The position numbers and the translations under genes are program-made. From Grammothele lineata (taxonomy: Eukaryota; Basidiomycota; Agaricomycetes; Polyporales; Polyporaceae), in the NCBI GenBank assembly GCA_002150815.3, contig NDFF03000097.1:1-54533 (forward strand): 54,533 nt of DNA. The letters are read 5' to 3'. The first letter of the stretch is position 1. Each line of letters begins with the position of its first letter. Below are positions 1 to 10,616 of the stretch, one piece after another. The notes under the pieces are model-generated. The model saw nothing but the letters and a program-made list of their open reading frames with translations, was not told the DNA's origin and ran no database searches.

Positions 1-581
1 GGCTGCGAAAGAACGCGAGAGAACGCGAAGGAATGTCCGCTTGGAAGCCCAGAGCCGTGGATCATCATTATGGGACGCCGGCGTCGGCCCCATATCACTA
101 CATCGCCTGTTCACGCTCCCCGAGGTCACTTGTTGTACGTACACTTGAAGCGACACTATCAACGAGTAGACTCATCTCTGCAGCGCCAAGTAAGCAAGGT
201 TCGATTGCTCAGACACGCCCGGGCCCGGGCACGTATGTTTTACGCTCTTTAGCCGACGAACTCAGAGTGCGTCATAATCGCATCCATCCGAATATGGCAG
301 GATGCAGATCCATATACCAGGCACAGCAAGGATGCATTGCTCCCAAACAGGTAACCAAGTGATGCATCCATCAGGCTGGCATCATAAGTTGCATGCATCC
401 ATCACATTGATACCATCAGATGCACAGTGGTAAGATGCATAAGTTTTGATGGTACCCAACCATTATAGATGCATCTAATCTACTGAAGTATTTGCGACGT
501 GTGTCAATAAGCTTGGATTGATTGAGATACAAGCTCACCTGTCGATATTAGAACAACCTATCTAACATTCTGCCGGGAGAT
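1..581. other. Upstream region with TGCATC-type repeats, no gene seen
   Basis: No convincing coding exon is visible. Short open frames here have no recognisable content. The stretch from about 290 to 475 is a degenerate array in which GATGCA or TGCATC recurs, with GATGCA at 301, 331, 361, 419, 434 and 468. It lies directly upstream of the DUF6535 gene. The missing first exon and start codon of that gene are presumably here. Confidence 0.5.
300..475. repeat. Degenerate ~30-bp GATGCA/TGCATC array
   Basis: GATGCA begins at 301, 331 and 361, exactly 30 bp apart. A variant, GCATGCATCC, follows at 391, and further GATGCA copies lie at 419, 434 and 468. The string ATGCATCCATCA occurs at 362 and 393, and CATAAGTT occurs twice. 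Between the motifs the units match only weakly, so this is either an old minisatellite or a cluster of one binding motif. Function is unknown. Confidence 0.5.
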
Positions 582-3114
582 TTGACTACGCGTCATCGAC
601 CTGTAGCCGAGGTGAGTGTGAACCCTCTTCCTCCAGTGAATGGACTGGAACTCAATTTATTTCAGGTGAAACCAACACAAGAGACATCGCAACCGGATGT
701 AAAGGAATGCAATAATGAGGAGGTGGCTCTTCCTACCTTCAGGGTACGCTTAAGTCGCACGTTCATCCTGATTCCGGTGGAAAACGATATCATTCTTCAG
801 GAGATTCTGAGCTGGGAAATTTCTCAAATTAACCCGGGCAAGACACCCGATGAGGAAATAGCAAAGACGGTGAAGATATATAGCAACGAGGGTATAGACC
901 AGTGGAATAAGGAAATTGATGGTCTTCTAACATTTGTACGTCTGCTCGGCACGCACTTCAACATGTGTTGCTGACATCCTGAGTAGGCGGGTCTCTTCTC
1001 TGCAATCCTCACTGCCTTCAATGTCCAGTCATACCAGCTCCTTCAGCCCGCGCCCGTGGATGAGACGAATGAGATTCTCCGACGCATGTCTCTCCAGCTT
1101 GAGAGCTTTCGCACGAACCCCTCCTTTATCAACTCTACTAGCCTCGCGTTCGACCATGTTTCTCAGAAGCCATTCCATCCTCCTCTCTACGCCGTATGGC
1201 TTAATGCGCTCTGGTTTACCAGTCTTATTTTCAGCCTATCCTCGGCTATAATCGGGATCATTGTCAAGCAGTGGCTCAAGGAGTACAATAGCGGCCTCTA
1301 TGGGTACTCACGCGACATCGCTCGCCGTCGTCAGTACCGACTTGATAACTTGAAGAAATGGCAAGTCAGCACCATTGTTGGACTAATCCCTGTTCTCCTC
1401 CTCCTTGCGGCGATTCTATTCCTTGCCGGTCTACTCATCCTCCTCTACAACCTCCACACCGTCGTCGCTGCCATCACATCGGGATTTATTGGTGTTTTGT
1501 TACTCTTTATGCTTGCCACAACTATCCTTCCGACTCTTAGCACCTCATGCTGCTACTATTCCCCGCAGTCTCACACTGTCTTTTCCCTGCGGCGGGTGCT
1601 GTCACATATTCTACGTCGTGTGGTAAATTCAGCGGTCATATGGTCCGCACCCATGCTGTGTCTTCTCTTCAAGCGACTCAAGAGCATCTTGGGTAGCCAA
1701 CGGGGTCAACGGATCTATCACCTCTGGGACTTTCTCGATGACATCAAGCTCAAGCTGCGTATTCCGTGGAATGGAGTGCCAGCAGTTGTACACCGAGGAG
1801 AGCAGTCGCTTGACTCAGATCAAATGACTCAGCTGGATATCCGGAGCGTTATTACTGCGTATGAGGCGACTCTTGACACCGAGGTCCTCAGAAATGCCAA
1901 TGCCTGGTTCCTCCAGAATGCGAGTCAGCAGGTTCTGTCTACCTATGAATTCCATGTTAAGGATTTCTTGAGCTGCCATGGTTCTATAGAGACATGGGTG
2001 CTCATTATGGAGGACGTCTCTCTCTCTATGCTTGACAACCGCTTCACGAGTCTGGTTCATGATGAAGAGTTGGGAACACTTACACAGGAAGACGTGAAGA
2101 ATGTACGCAAGATAGTTGATGAAGCATGGAGTACATGGAGATTATCTTCTCAACCCTGGGACTCACTAACACGGCTACTTGCAACTTACTCCATGTTCCG
2201 CAAATCGGGCTGCAATAGTGCTGACCATGCTTGGCGTATGTTACTTACTGGGAGTTTGATTCCGGGCATCGACCGTCTTCAGACGCTGCGGACAGGTAGG
2301 CTCAATTCTATTCTCGAAAGTACAAGTCACTAACGACGTCTCAAGTGGCTGCCGCCGCTGCTCACAGGATACGCAGTCTTGTAAAGGATCCAACTCTCCT
2401 CCCAAATGCGGACGATACTCGAGGAAACGTATTCTTTACCATAGATTTCCTGGAGTTTCACTTGAGATCCATTTCACTCATTATCACACACCCTCTTTTT
2501 GACATGTCAAGAGGCAACTCAACGAACGAGATACGCCGGGTCATTCAATACGCGTATGATCAAGTTGAAACAGTATTGGGGTCTATCAGTTGGGAGTCTA
2601 GCCAAAGGGACCTATGGAGAGAATCCGGACGCTATAGAAGCTTGCTAAAATCAGCGGATTACATAGCCACTAGTCACGCCAATATCCTGCAGGTCACTTC
2701 GTCTTTCGTTGCCATTCTGATAGATAATTTCAAGCGTCTCATTGGCAAGGATGAATGGTCCGGGGAAGACCTGACATTATCGGATGATCCTGACATCCTG
2801 GAGTGCAGAGACATCCTCCTTCAGATGCAGTCAAGGCTCTCAGACCCTCCACAGACCCCCCTGACTGCCATACCACCAACTCAGGGCAGCATCAGCCTGC
2901 GTTCCCGGGGGAGTTCATCTACAGGTACGCATATACACATGCCGTTTCTCATGTCCTTCGCTCATACCTATTCTCAGGATCTTCCCATAGACGTCCAAAC
3001 AGATCACATACCTTCCCAACCCCTCCACGTCTGTATGTAACTCCTAGAATTGGAACGAGTGTGTCCCCTGCATCTCGACTATTGCAATCACGTGCAATAT
3101 CGCTCCCTTCATGA
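582..3114 (+). CDS. DUF6535 family membrane protein, copy 1 (5' end unresolved)
   Basis: Multi-exon gene of the Agaricomycete DUF6535 family, whose function is unknown. Supported exons are ?-611, 666-743, 801-935, 987-2295, 2346-2924 and 2978-3114, joined by GT-AG introns of 50-57 nt that keep the frame. The family core is clear: QWNKEIDGLLTF, then AGLFSAILTAFNVQSY, then three hydrophobic spans (LWFTSLIFSLSSAIIGIIV, a leucine-rich span near IPVLLLLAA, and one near VLLLFMLATTILP). A soluble helical C-terminal half follows. The exon layout matches the second copy at 31.8-34.1 kb. In the exon ending at 611 the frame is closed by TAG at 549, and no ATG lies between, so the start must be in an unseen upstream exon or has been lost. 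The position 582 is an arbitrary TTG. The region is visibly less GC-rich than the rest of the window. Family assignment is firm; functionality is less so. Confidence 0.8.
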
Positions 3115-5091
3115 TTTTCGGCACGAGTGTCCGCTCTCCATTAATGAGTAGAGTTAAAGGCGTCCCTCTTACTCGGTGAGCTACTTAACGACACTCGATA
3201 CAGCTATTTTTAACCACCCGTGTCGTATCATCTCCCAACCAGAGTTGCCTGCGTCTTACGTCCTAGTCCTATTTCCAGGCGCCAGCAAAGTGGAAAAGTG
3301 TCTGATCGCATTGCCGTTTGCGAGCGCGGGGGTGTCCTTCCCTTGCTCAACGGGCATACGCTGGCTCATCCGGAACGTGGATAGCCAAAGCTACAACAGG
3401 AGGACACTAGGAATGAGCGTACGCCGTAATACAGGCAGAAACGCGATTAATTGGACTAAGGAATGACGAGGCGAACCTGGCGCGATGGCTGGAATCACGG
3501 GACACCACAAAGACGACAACGGAAGGGCTGGTGCGGGCAAGAATCTCGAGAAGGGGTGGGAATTTCGCGAAGTCGAGCGTATTCCGAGGTAGCGACAACG
3601 GCGGGAGGGGGCACGGAACGCGTTGCTTAGACGGACGGACGGACGGAAGGCGTGCTTGCGGGGTAGGCCGAGTCTGCTAGCGTGAGCGCGATCTGCGTGA
3701 TCCAGTCTCGAACTGGCTCGTCATCGGCATCTAGAGAGAGCCGGCGCGAGCGGAGAGGATGACAAGTCTCCGAGGGCTCGATGCAGAGAGTACTGAGAGT
3801 ACCACGTGCTAAGAGTATTCGGATCCCCAAAGGAGGGCAGAGAGCGACGGCGGGCCCTCGCGCCAGAGGCCGAGGAGCACGGAATGTGTACGAGCGTCCT
3901 GGGCATGAGATGAGCTGCGGCCTGTGAGATAACTATTACACGTCCTAAAGCGAGCTGAGACCCGACGGATGTTGGAGTCTGGTGCGCGTGCTTCGTCTCC
4001 TCCTAGCTCGGGATGAAAGCCTGAGGGGGCATGCATAAGGCGCCGCTTCGACTCGGAGAGCGAGAAATATGAATGTCAGTTTAAAAGTTTGAGCACGGCT
4101 CCGAACAGTGTTTTCGCAGGAGTCGGAAATGCTCATCGAGAACTGGATGCTGGGCAGTAGCATAGAGCGAGTGACATGGGAGGTTGAGGGGCCGGGGCCG
4201 CAAAGCACGACGAGCTCCTTGCGGGCCAGGCATGCATGCCACGTGGCTTAGCCTAAGCGCTGAACGCACTCTCTTGCCGTTGCGCCAACTCGCTAAGCCA
4301 AGCCTACCAGGCGCCGGTTCCTCCTCTTTTTTTTTTGATCGAATAGGTGTATTGTATCCCGTCTTCCGGCCGGTTCCTCCTCAGTGCTCAGACTGTGCTC
4401 AGTCGCCTCTGTCCAGCCAACTTCAGGCTCCGATGGCAAGCATCGGATTCTCTCTCTTGGCTCTGCCGGGATGTACAATATTGTCTTCCTCACGTTCTGG
4501 CCTTCTAAGCTCTTGCCCCTCACACATCGCGCAGGCCGGCTCGCGTTTAGCAAGTCCCCTATGAGGAGCGCTCCATGCAGCTCTCAACGCACTCGCACGC
4601 CCCCCTCGATCTACTAAGAACGCGACGAGGGAACCTCCGGCTTTCCACGATTCTGAACAGCGGAAGCCCCACATCCCTCAGTACACCACCATAGCACACG
4701 GGAATCGCACCAAGTTCTTGGATTGTAGCGTATAGTCTCCCAGATTGCTCATGTGTAGCGCAGGTGCGCCCGCCTCGACATCCCCAAGCGTTTCGATTCT
4801 GACGAGTACTTTCGCCCAGCCGGCGTCAAGGAAGCCCCCGCCGGCATTCGCGCATGCCACATTTCGTGTGCTCTGTGGTGTAGGATGTTGTCCTCTGAAG
4901 GATATCAGATGTCTCAGGTACGCCCAGTCTCGAATGCCTTATTCCTGCACCATTCCGACGAGCATTGTTGCGCTTTGCCTAGTCTCTCCCCCTTTCATTC
5001 ACCCACACCCCCGAAATGCCTTCATATGGCCGGTGATCCAGCGATCCGCCCTCACCCATCGTCCCATCATCTTCTGTCAAGACTTGTGTAG
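3115..5091. other. Intergenic, no recognisable gene
   Basis: I see only short, overlapping open frames without recognisable content. Minor landmarks are an ACGG tetranucleotide run (3631-3646), a T run (about 4327-4336), and a direct repeat of GCCGGTTCCTCCTC near 4313 and 4371. A possible small first exon starts with ATG at 4885 and is followed by a GTACGC donor at 4918. It might belong to the gene candidate that follows. Confidence 0.4.
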
Positions 5092-5776
5092 AGAACAACA
5101 GATAGACGACACGGTGTCTTGCCGTTCGACGACCAGGAAATCCTCGTCGCAGGTAACAGCCTTACACGTTTGCAACGTGAGTACTTGCACCACTCCATGC
5201 GGACAGCCCAAACTCATCCTCCACTCGTTATTAAGCACCCCTCGACCGCCAATCCCACGCGATTCCGCATTCCGCGTTCTTCGCTCCAGCCTGTCGTGGC
5301 CCGATGTGCGTGAGGCTCCGTTCCTTATGACTATTTGCGCAACCGGCACTAACACACGTCTGTGCGTCTCCGTTTAGCCTCAAGCGACCCAGTGGCTTCG
5401 TTCAGATCCTTGGAGATGAGTCTGTGCGGCGAGATCTTCAGCTCCGCCTGAGTAATCTGAGTACGTCTCCATTTTCGCGCACTCGTGACCTAATCATAAT
5501 GCATCCCTAGGTAGAGCAGCAGATGAAGGACATTTGGTCCATCCCCGTTTGCGCGCAAGTTATCATTGGGACAAGCTTCCCGCGCATGACAATACAGTCA
5601 CCATCGATGAACGTATGCACATTGTAGATCAGGCTTGGGGTCCTACGTGTCATAATCCTGGCTCTCAGCCTCCGATGATCCCCGAAGCAATGTGCGCAAG
5701 CGCACGCACTCGTCCAACATCCTCGTCCAGGCCTCCAAAGTGTCCCCGTCTTCCTCAACGACGATCACGGAGGTGA
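5092..5776 (+). CDS. Unassigned spliced gene candidate
   Basis: I do not recognise this protein. The case for a gene rests on well-formed introns. One is 5306-5377 (GTGCGTGAG donor, CACTAAC branch, TTTAG acceptor). Another is 5461-5510 (GTACGT donor, CCTAAT branch, CCTAG acceptor). Between and after them run plausible peptides: the 5378-5460 exon reads ...GFVQILGDESVRRDLQLRLS, and the 5511-5776 exon reads on through HPRLRASYHWDKLPAHDN and ends in an Arg-rich tail. Upstream exons near 5092-5152 and 5207-5305 are guesses. The last exon overlaps the 3' end of the F-box-like relic on the other strand by about 130 bp, which weakens both calls. Confidence 0.3.
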
Positions 5777-6300
5777 GCTCCACCCGCACCAGCCTGGGGG
5801 CCCACAGTCTCGACAGATCGTCCCCTTCGCCCTCGACGGTTCTAGACCCCTTTCCATTCAGCGCTTTCATCAGAGCAGTCACGTCTTCCTCCCGGACCTC
5901 AGACACCACCAGAGTCTGGATGCGCGGGAGCGCCTCAAAGAGCGCGCACCACGTCGCCGTCGCGTCGACGCATCCGGAATCCTGCAACGAGCCCTCCACT
6001 CCGAGGTGGCGAAGCGTGTCGCGCGAGTGGCGGAGGAGCGCACCTCCCTCGCGGAGCCAGTTTGCGTGCCGGGAGTACGACCACGAGGCGTTCTCACCAA
6101 GCTGCTCAGTGTCAAAGACAATGACGAGTCTGCCAACGGGGCTACCCTCAGCGTCGAGAGAGAAGCACGAGAACCCGGTCGGAGAGGCGAGCGAAGGTCG
6201 CTGTGGCGAGCACGGAGAGACAGCGCGGGTCGCAGGGGATGGTGTCGAGGAGGCCGTCGAGGGGTTGATCCTCGGCGGCTGCGATGGGATACGCTAACAT
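5643..6300 (-). pseudogene. F-box/LRR-like protein relic with a frameshift
   Basis: Reading the minus strand from 6300, an ATG opens a frame with ...DTIPCDPRCLSVLATATF and then DRVLVLLS before a stop. The continuation lies in the next frame, starting at LDAEGSPVGRLVIVFDTEQL. It runs through LREGGALLRHSRDTLRHLG, a Val/Leu-rich stretch (IQTLVVSEVREEDVTALM) and LRTLLRG to a stop at 5643. The style, with Leu/Val-rich strands each followed by an LR(H/T)L motif, is that of basidiomycete F-box/LRR proteins. No F-box is visible, and only about 75 bp separate the relic from the kinase stop codon. The frame changes at a CT-rich run near 6155-6165. I read it as a truncated, frameshifted copy; an assembly error is the alternative. 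Assignment to F-box/LRR is an inference from style. Confidence 0.4.
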
Positions 6301-6376
6301 ACTATTTATCGACTGAAAGACAGGCTAATGATAGAGGCAATACAGATCGATATTTTCCACATGCCGAATACAAGCT

Positions 6377-8810
6377 CTACAAATATAATCCAGGTATCTT
6401 GTCTGAAGCAGATTGTCCAGACGGCGTAGGTATTAACGCGGTTGAGAGATCCGATGCGTCAAGGCTCGACTCCCCCAAACTAAGCGCCTCAGGGCCATAC
6501 TCATCCGTTGTAGGGGGGTCTGTGGGGATCTTGACTAAAGCGTACGCGTTCCCAACTCCGGAGTCAGCGCGCGCCCTCTTCCGGGGAGGTTGCGAGGTAT
6601 GGCGCGGAGGGGCCACTGGACCGCTCAAGACGACTGCGGTAGACTTGGCTTCGAGGGATCGCTTCTGAGCCTTACGCAGTGATGCCGCTGGGGCGACGGA
6701 CGTGACTGTGAGGGTAGATGGATAAGAGATGCGAGGAACTGCGACGACGCCCATGCTATCTTCCAACAGGGGGACGACCGCGTTGGTAGCGCCAGAGTTT
6801 TCCGTTGTCGCTGGCGCATAGGTCGCGGTGCTGCTCGCGAGGCGGCGGCGTTGCTCTTTCCGGCTGCGGGACGAACCAAGCGCACTGCTCAGAGGAGATT
6901 TGCGCGCACGCACGGATACGGAAAGCTTGCTGGAGTTGTCGGGGTGGTATGGAGGCAAGGGGTAGCCTTCAGCGACGAGCCAGGGGTGCTTGAGCGCGAC
7001 AGCACAGGTCATACGCTTAGATGGAACCACCTCGAGCAGACCCGCGAGAAAAGCTCGACCTGATCAACCGCAGGAAAGGATGGGATCAAAATGTGAGGAG
7101 CAGATAAAACACAAATTGAGACTTACAGTGACGAGAGGTCGTTAGGAACGCGGCATTGCGTTGGTTCTCTTTGAACATGAACATGCATCTCCCTATGAGT
7201 CTAATGGTGACGATGAATTAATGAGGTATGGATGAGAATCAATGTAAACTTGACACATACAACTCGCCAAGGGTCATTCCTAGGCTCCAACTGTCCACGG
7301 CGTGATCGTATCCAGAGCTGGAGTCTCGCACTTCCGGCGCAGCGTACATCGGCGTGCCGCATGCCGTCCTAAGCATGGTGCCGCTCTTAACGAGTTTAGC
7401 GAGCCCGAAATCTGCGACCTTGACAATAGGTGGTTCATGACAGGTGAGGAGGACGTTCGCTGGTTTGAGATCGCGGTGAGTGACACCCTTGCTGTGGATA
7501 TACTATTTCCGAGAGATTACTCGGAGCAGTAGGCCCTGAATCAGCAGCCGTGCTCACCACAAGGGCGTCACAGATTTGATAAACAAAATACCGTGCGTGG
7601 AGCTCCCCTAGAGGAATAACGATAAGGGACTGTATAATGTAAGGTATGCGATACACTCACTCAGAGGACCATGCCTGGCCATGTACGACGATAAATCTCC
7701 ACCAGGGACGAGCTCCATGACCATCCCTAAAAAGAGTGTGAGAGCTACCATAGATAGTGGGACAATGAGAAGTGTCTACATACGGATTATGCCCTTTCCA
7801 TCGTCTATGAATGCTTCTATGATTTTGACGACGTTCGGGTGCTTAAACTGTCGTAGGATTTCTATCTCACGTTCTAGTTGTTGTTTCGCTATCTCCACAT
7901 CCACACCTCGCGCGCGCGTGCGCTCCGTCCGAAGAAACAGGCTGTCACTATGAATTCTCTTAATTGCAACCCAAATCCCCTTTATGATGTCGAGAGCCTT
8001 CACGACCTTGCCAAATGCACCCTCACCAAGGGTGTGCTGAACGTCGTAACGACCGTACAAAAGTGACAGATCTTCCCCAGAATGACTTTCTAGATGCCAG
8101 CGGCGGAACAAGAAGCCTGCAGGTGATATATGGGCTGAATAATGAGATATAGGTGATCTCAGAGAGAGGTACGCACGATCTTCCTTGTGAGCATTGTCGG
8201 CAGTGTAGCTCCGGTAGGGACCAAACGTGACAACGTTGAAGTCGCGCAAAATCCGGGACCTTCCTTTCCCAATCTTGTAGCCATTGACCTATTTCACAAC
8301 ATAGAGTCGCCATAGACCGGTTAAACACGTTTTATGACAGCATATGCGACAAATTTAGCGCATACCCAAGTTCCATTCCGCCCACTCAAATCCGTGACGA
8401 TGACCGATGATTCAGTCGTCTCCTTGCCTTCGCACATTATCTGGCAGTGGGCCTTACCTGAGTATTAAGCAAATCGTAAGGTGACAGGCCTGCATCTGTA
8501 GAAAGCACGAGGACGTACTCAAGTTGGCAGCCCCTTCGAAGGCAAAGTCGACCGTAACCCCCTTCAACCCTCCTCTACCTATCATATACGTGTTCTGGCT
8601 TCTCCGGAAATCCATGCGCTGTATATTGGGGTTGTTGCCTGTAAACGGAATAAGCGATCCCCACACTCCTGGATCTGGGGCATTTTCAGGCAACCGAGGG
8701 TAATCCTCGGTGGACGCGACTGTCGATCGCTCCGAAGGCTCCGAGCCATGAGTGATTTGGAGCGGGGTCCGCTGGTTGTGAATGCCACGCGCCAATGTGT
8801 CCGCACCCAT
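6377..8810 (-). CDS. FHA-domain Ser/Thr protein kinase, Chk2/Cds1/Mek1/Dun1 type
   Basis: Nine exons (8810-8519, 8457-8366, 8288-8177, 8116-7784, 7726-7661, 7607-7558, 7502-7261, 7200-7127, 7059-6377) give 647 residues; introns are 53-77 nt. The ATG at 8810 directly follows an in-frame TAG. An FHA domain occupies about residues 50-155 ([29 protein letters not shown]). The kinase domain follows: glycine loop GEGAFGKVV, catalytic [28 protein letters not shown], and subdomain XI ending ALKHPWL near residue 440. The ~200-residue tail is disordered and contains a basic PPRKRARAD cluster, a probable nuclear signal. All catalytic residues are present, so it should be active. One FHA domain before the kinase fits the DNA-damage or meiotic checkpoint family, where FHA binds phosphothreonine on partner proteins. 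Sequence alone does not let me choose between Cds1, Mek1 and Dun1. Confidence 0.94.
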
Positions 8811-10616
8811 TTGGAAAGGCGGCTAGAGTTGTGGCGAAGGATAATACGTAGGATACGGTGTCTAGGTGCTTTGGCTAGAGGCAAGCGTAGGCTGGGCGCG
8901 CTGGGGCTGCAGTCCCTCGAGCGACTCAGCGTCAGAGACCCCCAGATACTCTCACGTGACCATTCAACAAAGGGGAGAATCCCACGCACCGCCTGCACGC
9001 CCAACATAGCCAGACCAAGATTCTGACTGTGAGCGATGGTTCTAGGAATGCGAGTGATCGGGATGCATTTCAGCCCTACCCACCCACCACCGTTCACGAG
9101 TTCAAGGACTGGTCCCCGATGCGCATTATAGAAAGCACAGCCACTCCTTTGTCTCGATCGCTGACGTAGGCGGCGGGAGCGAGGCCCAATCTCCGCTCGG
9201 ATCGGATTGCGTCACCGTTATCCCGCAACTGGCTGGCAGGCGACCGGCATCAGCAAAAGAGGAAACCTAAAGCTTGCACGACAGTATGCGATACTGTACA
9301 AGGTACGTAGACTACGATGCGTGTTGGGAGCTCTCGCCACTGGGCGCTAAGATCGCGGAGGGATGGGATTCTGCTGAATCTCCCAGTATCACCGTTTCCC
9401 TCGTCAATATACACGACTCTGAATCAGGGAATGGCCTACCGAAAGTTCAATGGCTCCGCGTCCTGTTTCTTCCCATGCTCTCTCATTATCTGCCCTCGGC
9501 GTCGACCAAATGAACGTACGTACTCTCCGCCAATCGCCTCACATCTGTCAGCCTCACCTCCCAACCCAGTGAGCCCAGTCAATCGTCACAAATCTCTATC
9601 ACCTCCTCTTCTTGAGTACCTTCACGTCTGACCTGCATCCGGTATCATGTACAATATCGTGTCCCCAGTCTACGCTTCATGCTCTCGGCACCCTCCCATG
9701 ACTCATGTCCGTACGCTATTTGCGTCTTACCATACACGATGTTCGATGCATTTACTACGGTCTCTATTGCTCGCCGACAAATCGATCCTGTTTCCATCAC
9801 CTACAGCACTGCAGAGGACGTCTGGCGAGTTTGGAAGGGTCCTGGAGCGCGTCAGCGTGTGTTGTCCCCCACGACGTCTCGGATTTTCCTGCTCCGCAAG
9901 CGCAGAGCCTGCGAGGCGTCGATAGCTACCTTGACGTTGAACAAACCTCAAAAATGGGTTCATCGTGCAGCGTCTGTAAACGAGAGTCAATCTTACTGAT
10001 ATGTACAGGTAGGCCACGCCATGGCAGAACCTCCTGTTGTTTCTCTTTTGATCCCGCCCTCTGCCTTGTATACTCAAGTCTCAATGCGCCCGCGGATCTT
10101 CCAAACCCACTGCGGACACAACGATCGCCAAGATTTCTCTTGCCATACGTCTACTAAGTAGGTCGCAGTGGCCGCCCAGCAGAACGTACGCTACCGGTCC
10201 ACCCGAGACCGTCGCTCGCTCGACTTGACAGCGTCGTCCTATTGGTCTCCGGACTGAGAGCTCACAAACACGCTCAGCGAGACGACGGGACTTCTGTGGA
10301 ATAGTTGAGACCTTCCTTCCTAAATATACGAGTCCACCTGTACGTACCTCACTTGTACGCTTCGCGACTTCCGTACCAGGACGGCTAATAGCCACAGCCC
10401 TACATCAGACGGTTGCCGATCGGCGAGAACGTGAGTATATATGCAACGATGCTAGTAATGCGTGTAAAAAGGTATGCTCGCCGAGGGCGCGAAAGGACCT
10501 ATGAGGAAGATTATGAACGCTATATCATTATACATGTGCGACTTGTACGATGCGATGTGAACCCCGGAACACGACACCGTCCGATCTATCCAGCCGACCA
10601 TACACCATACCCATGA
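8811..10616. other. Intergenic with weak, unassigned open frames
   Basis: This lies between the kinase start and the end of the next minus-strand gene. Three plus-strand frames are all open around 9705-9925, and one of them starts MFDAFTTVSIARRQIDPVS. A frame at 9274-9513 contains WELSPLGAKIAEGW. None matches a family I know, and I could not assemble a consistent exon chain. The first few hundred bases should contain the kinase promoter, since the kinase starts at 8810 on the minus strand. Confidence 0.35.
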
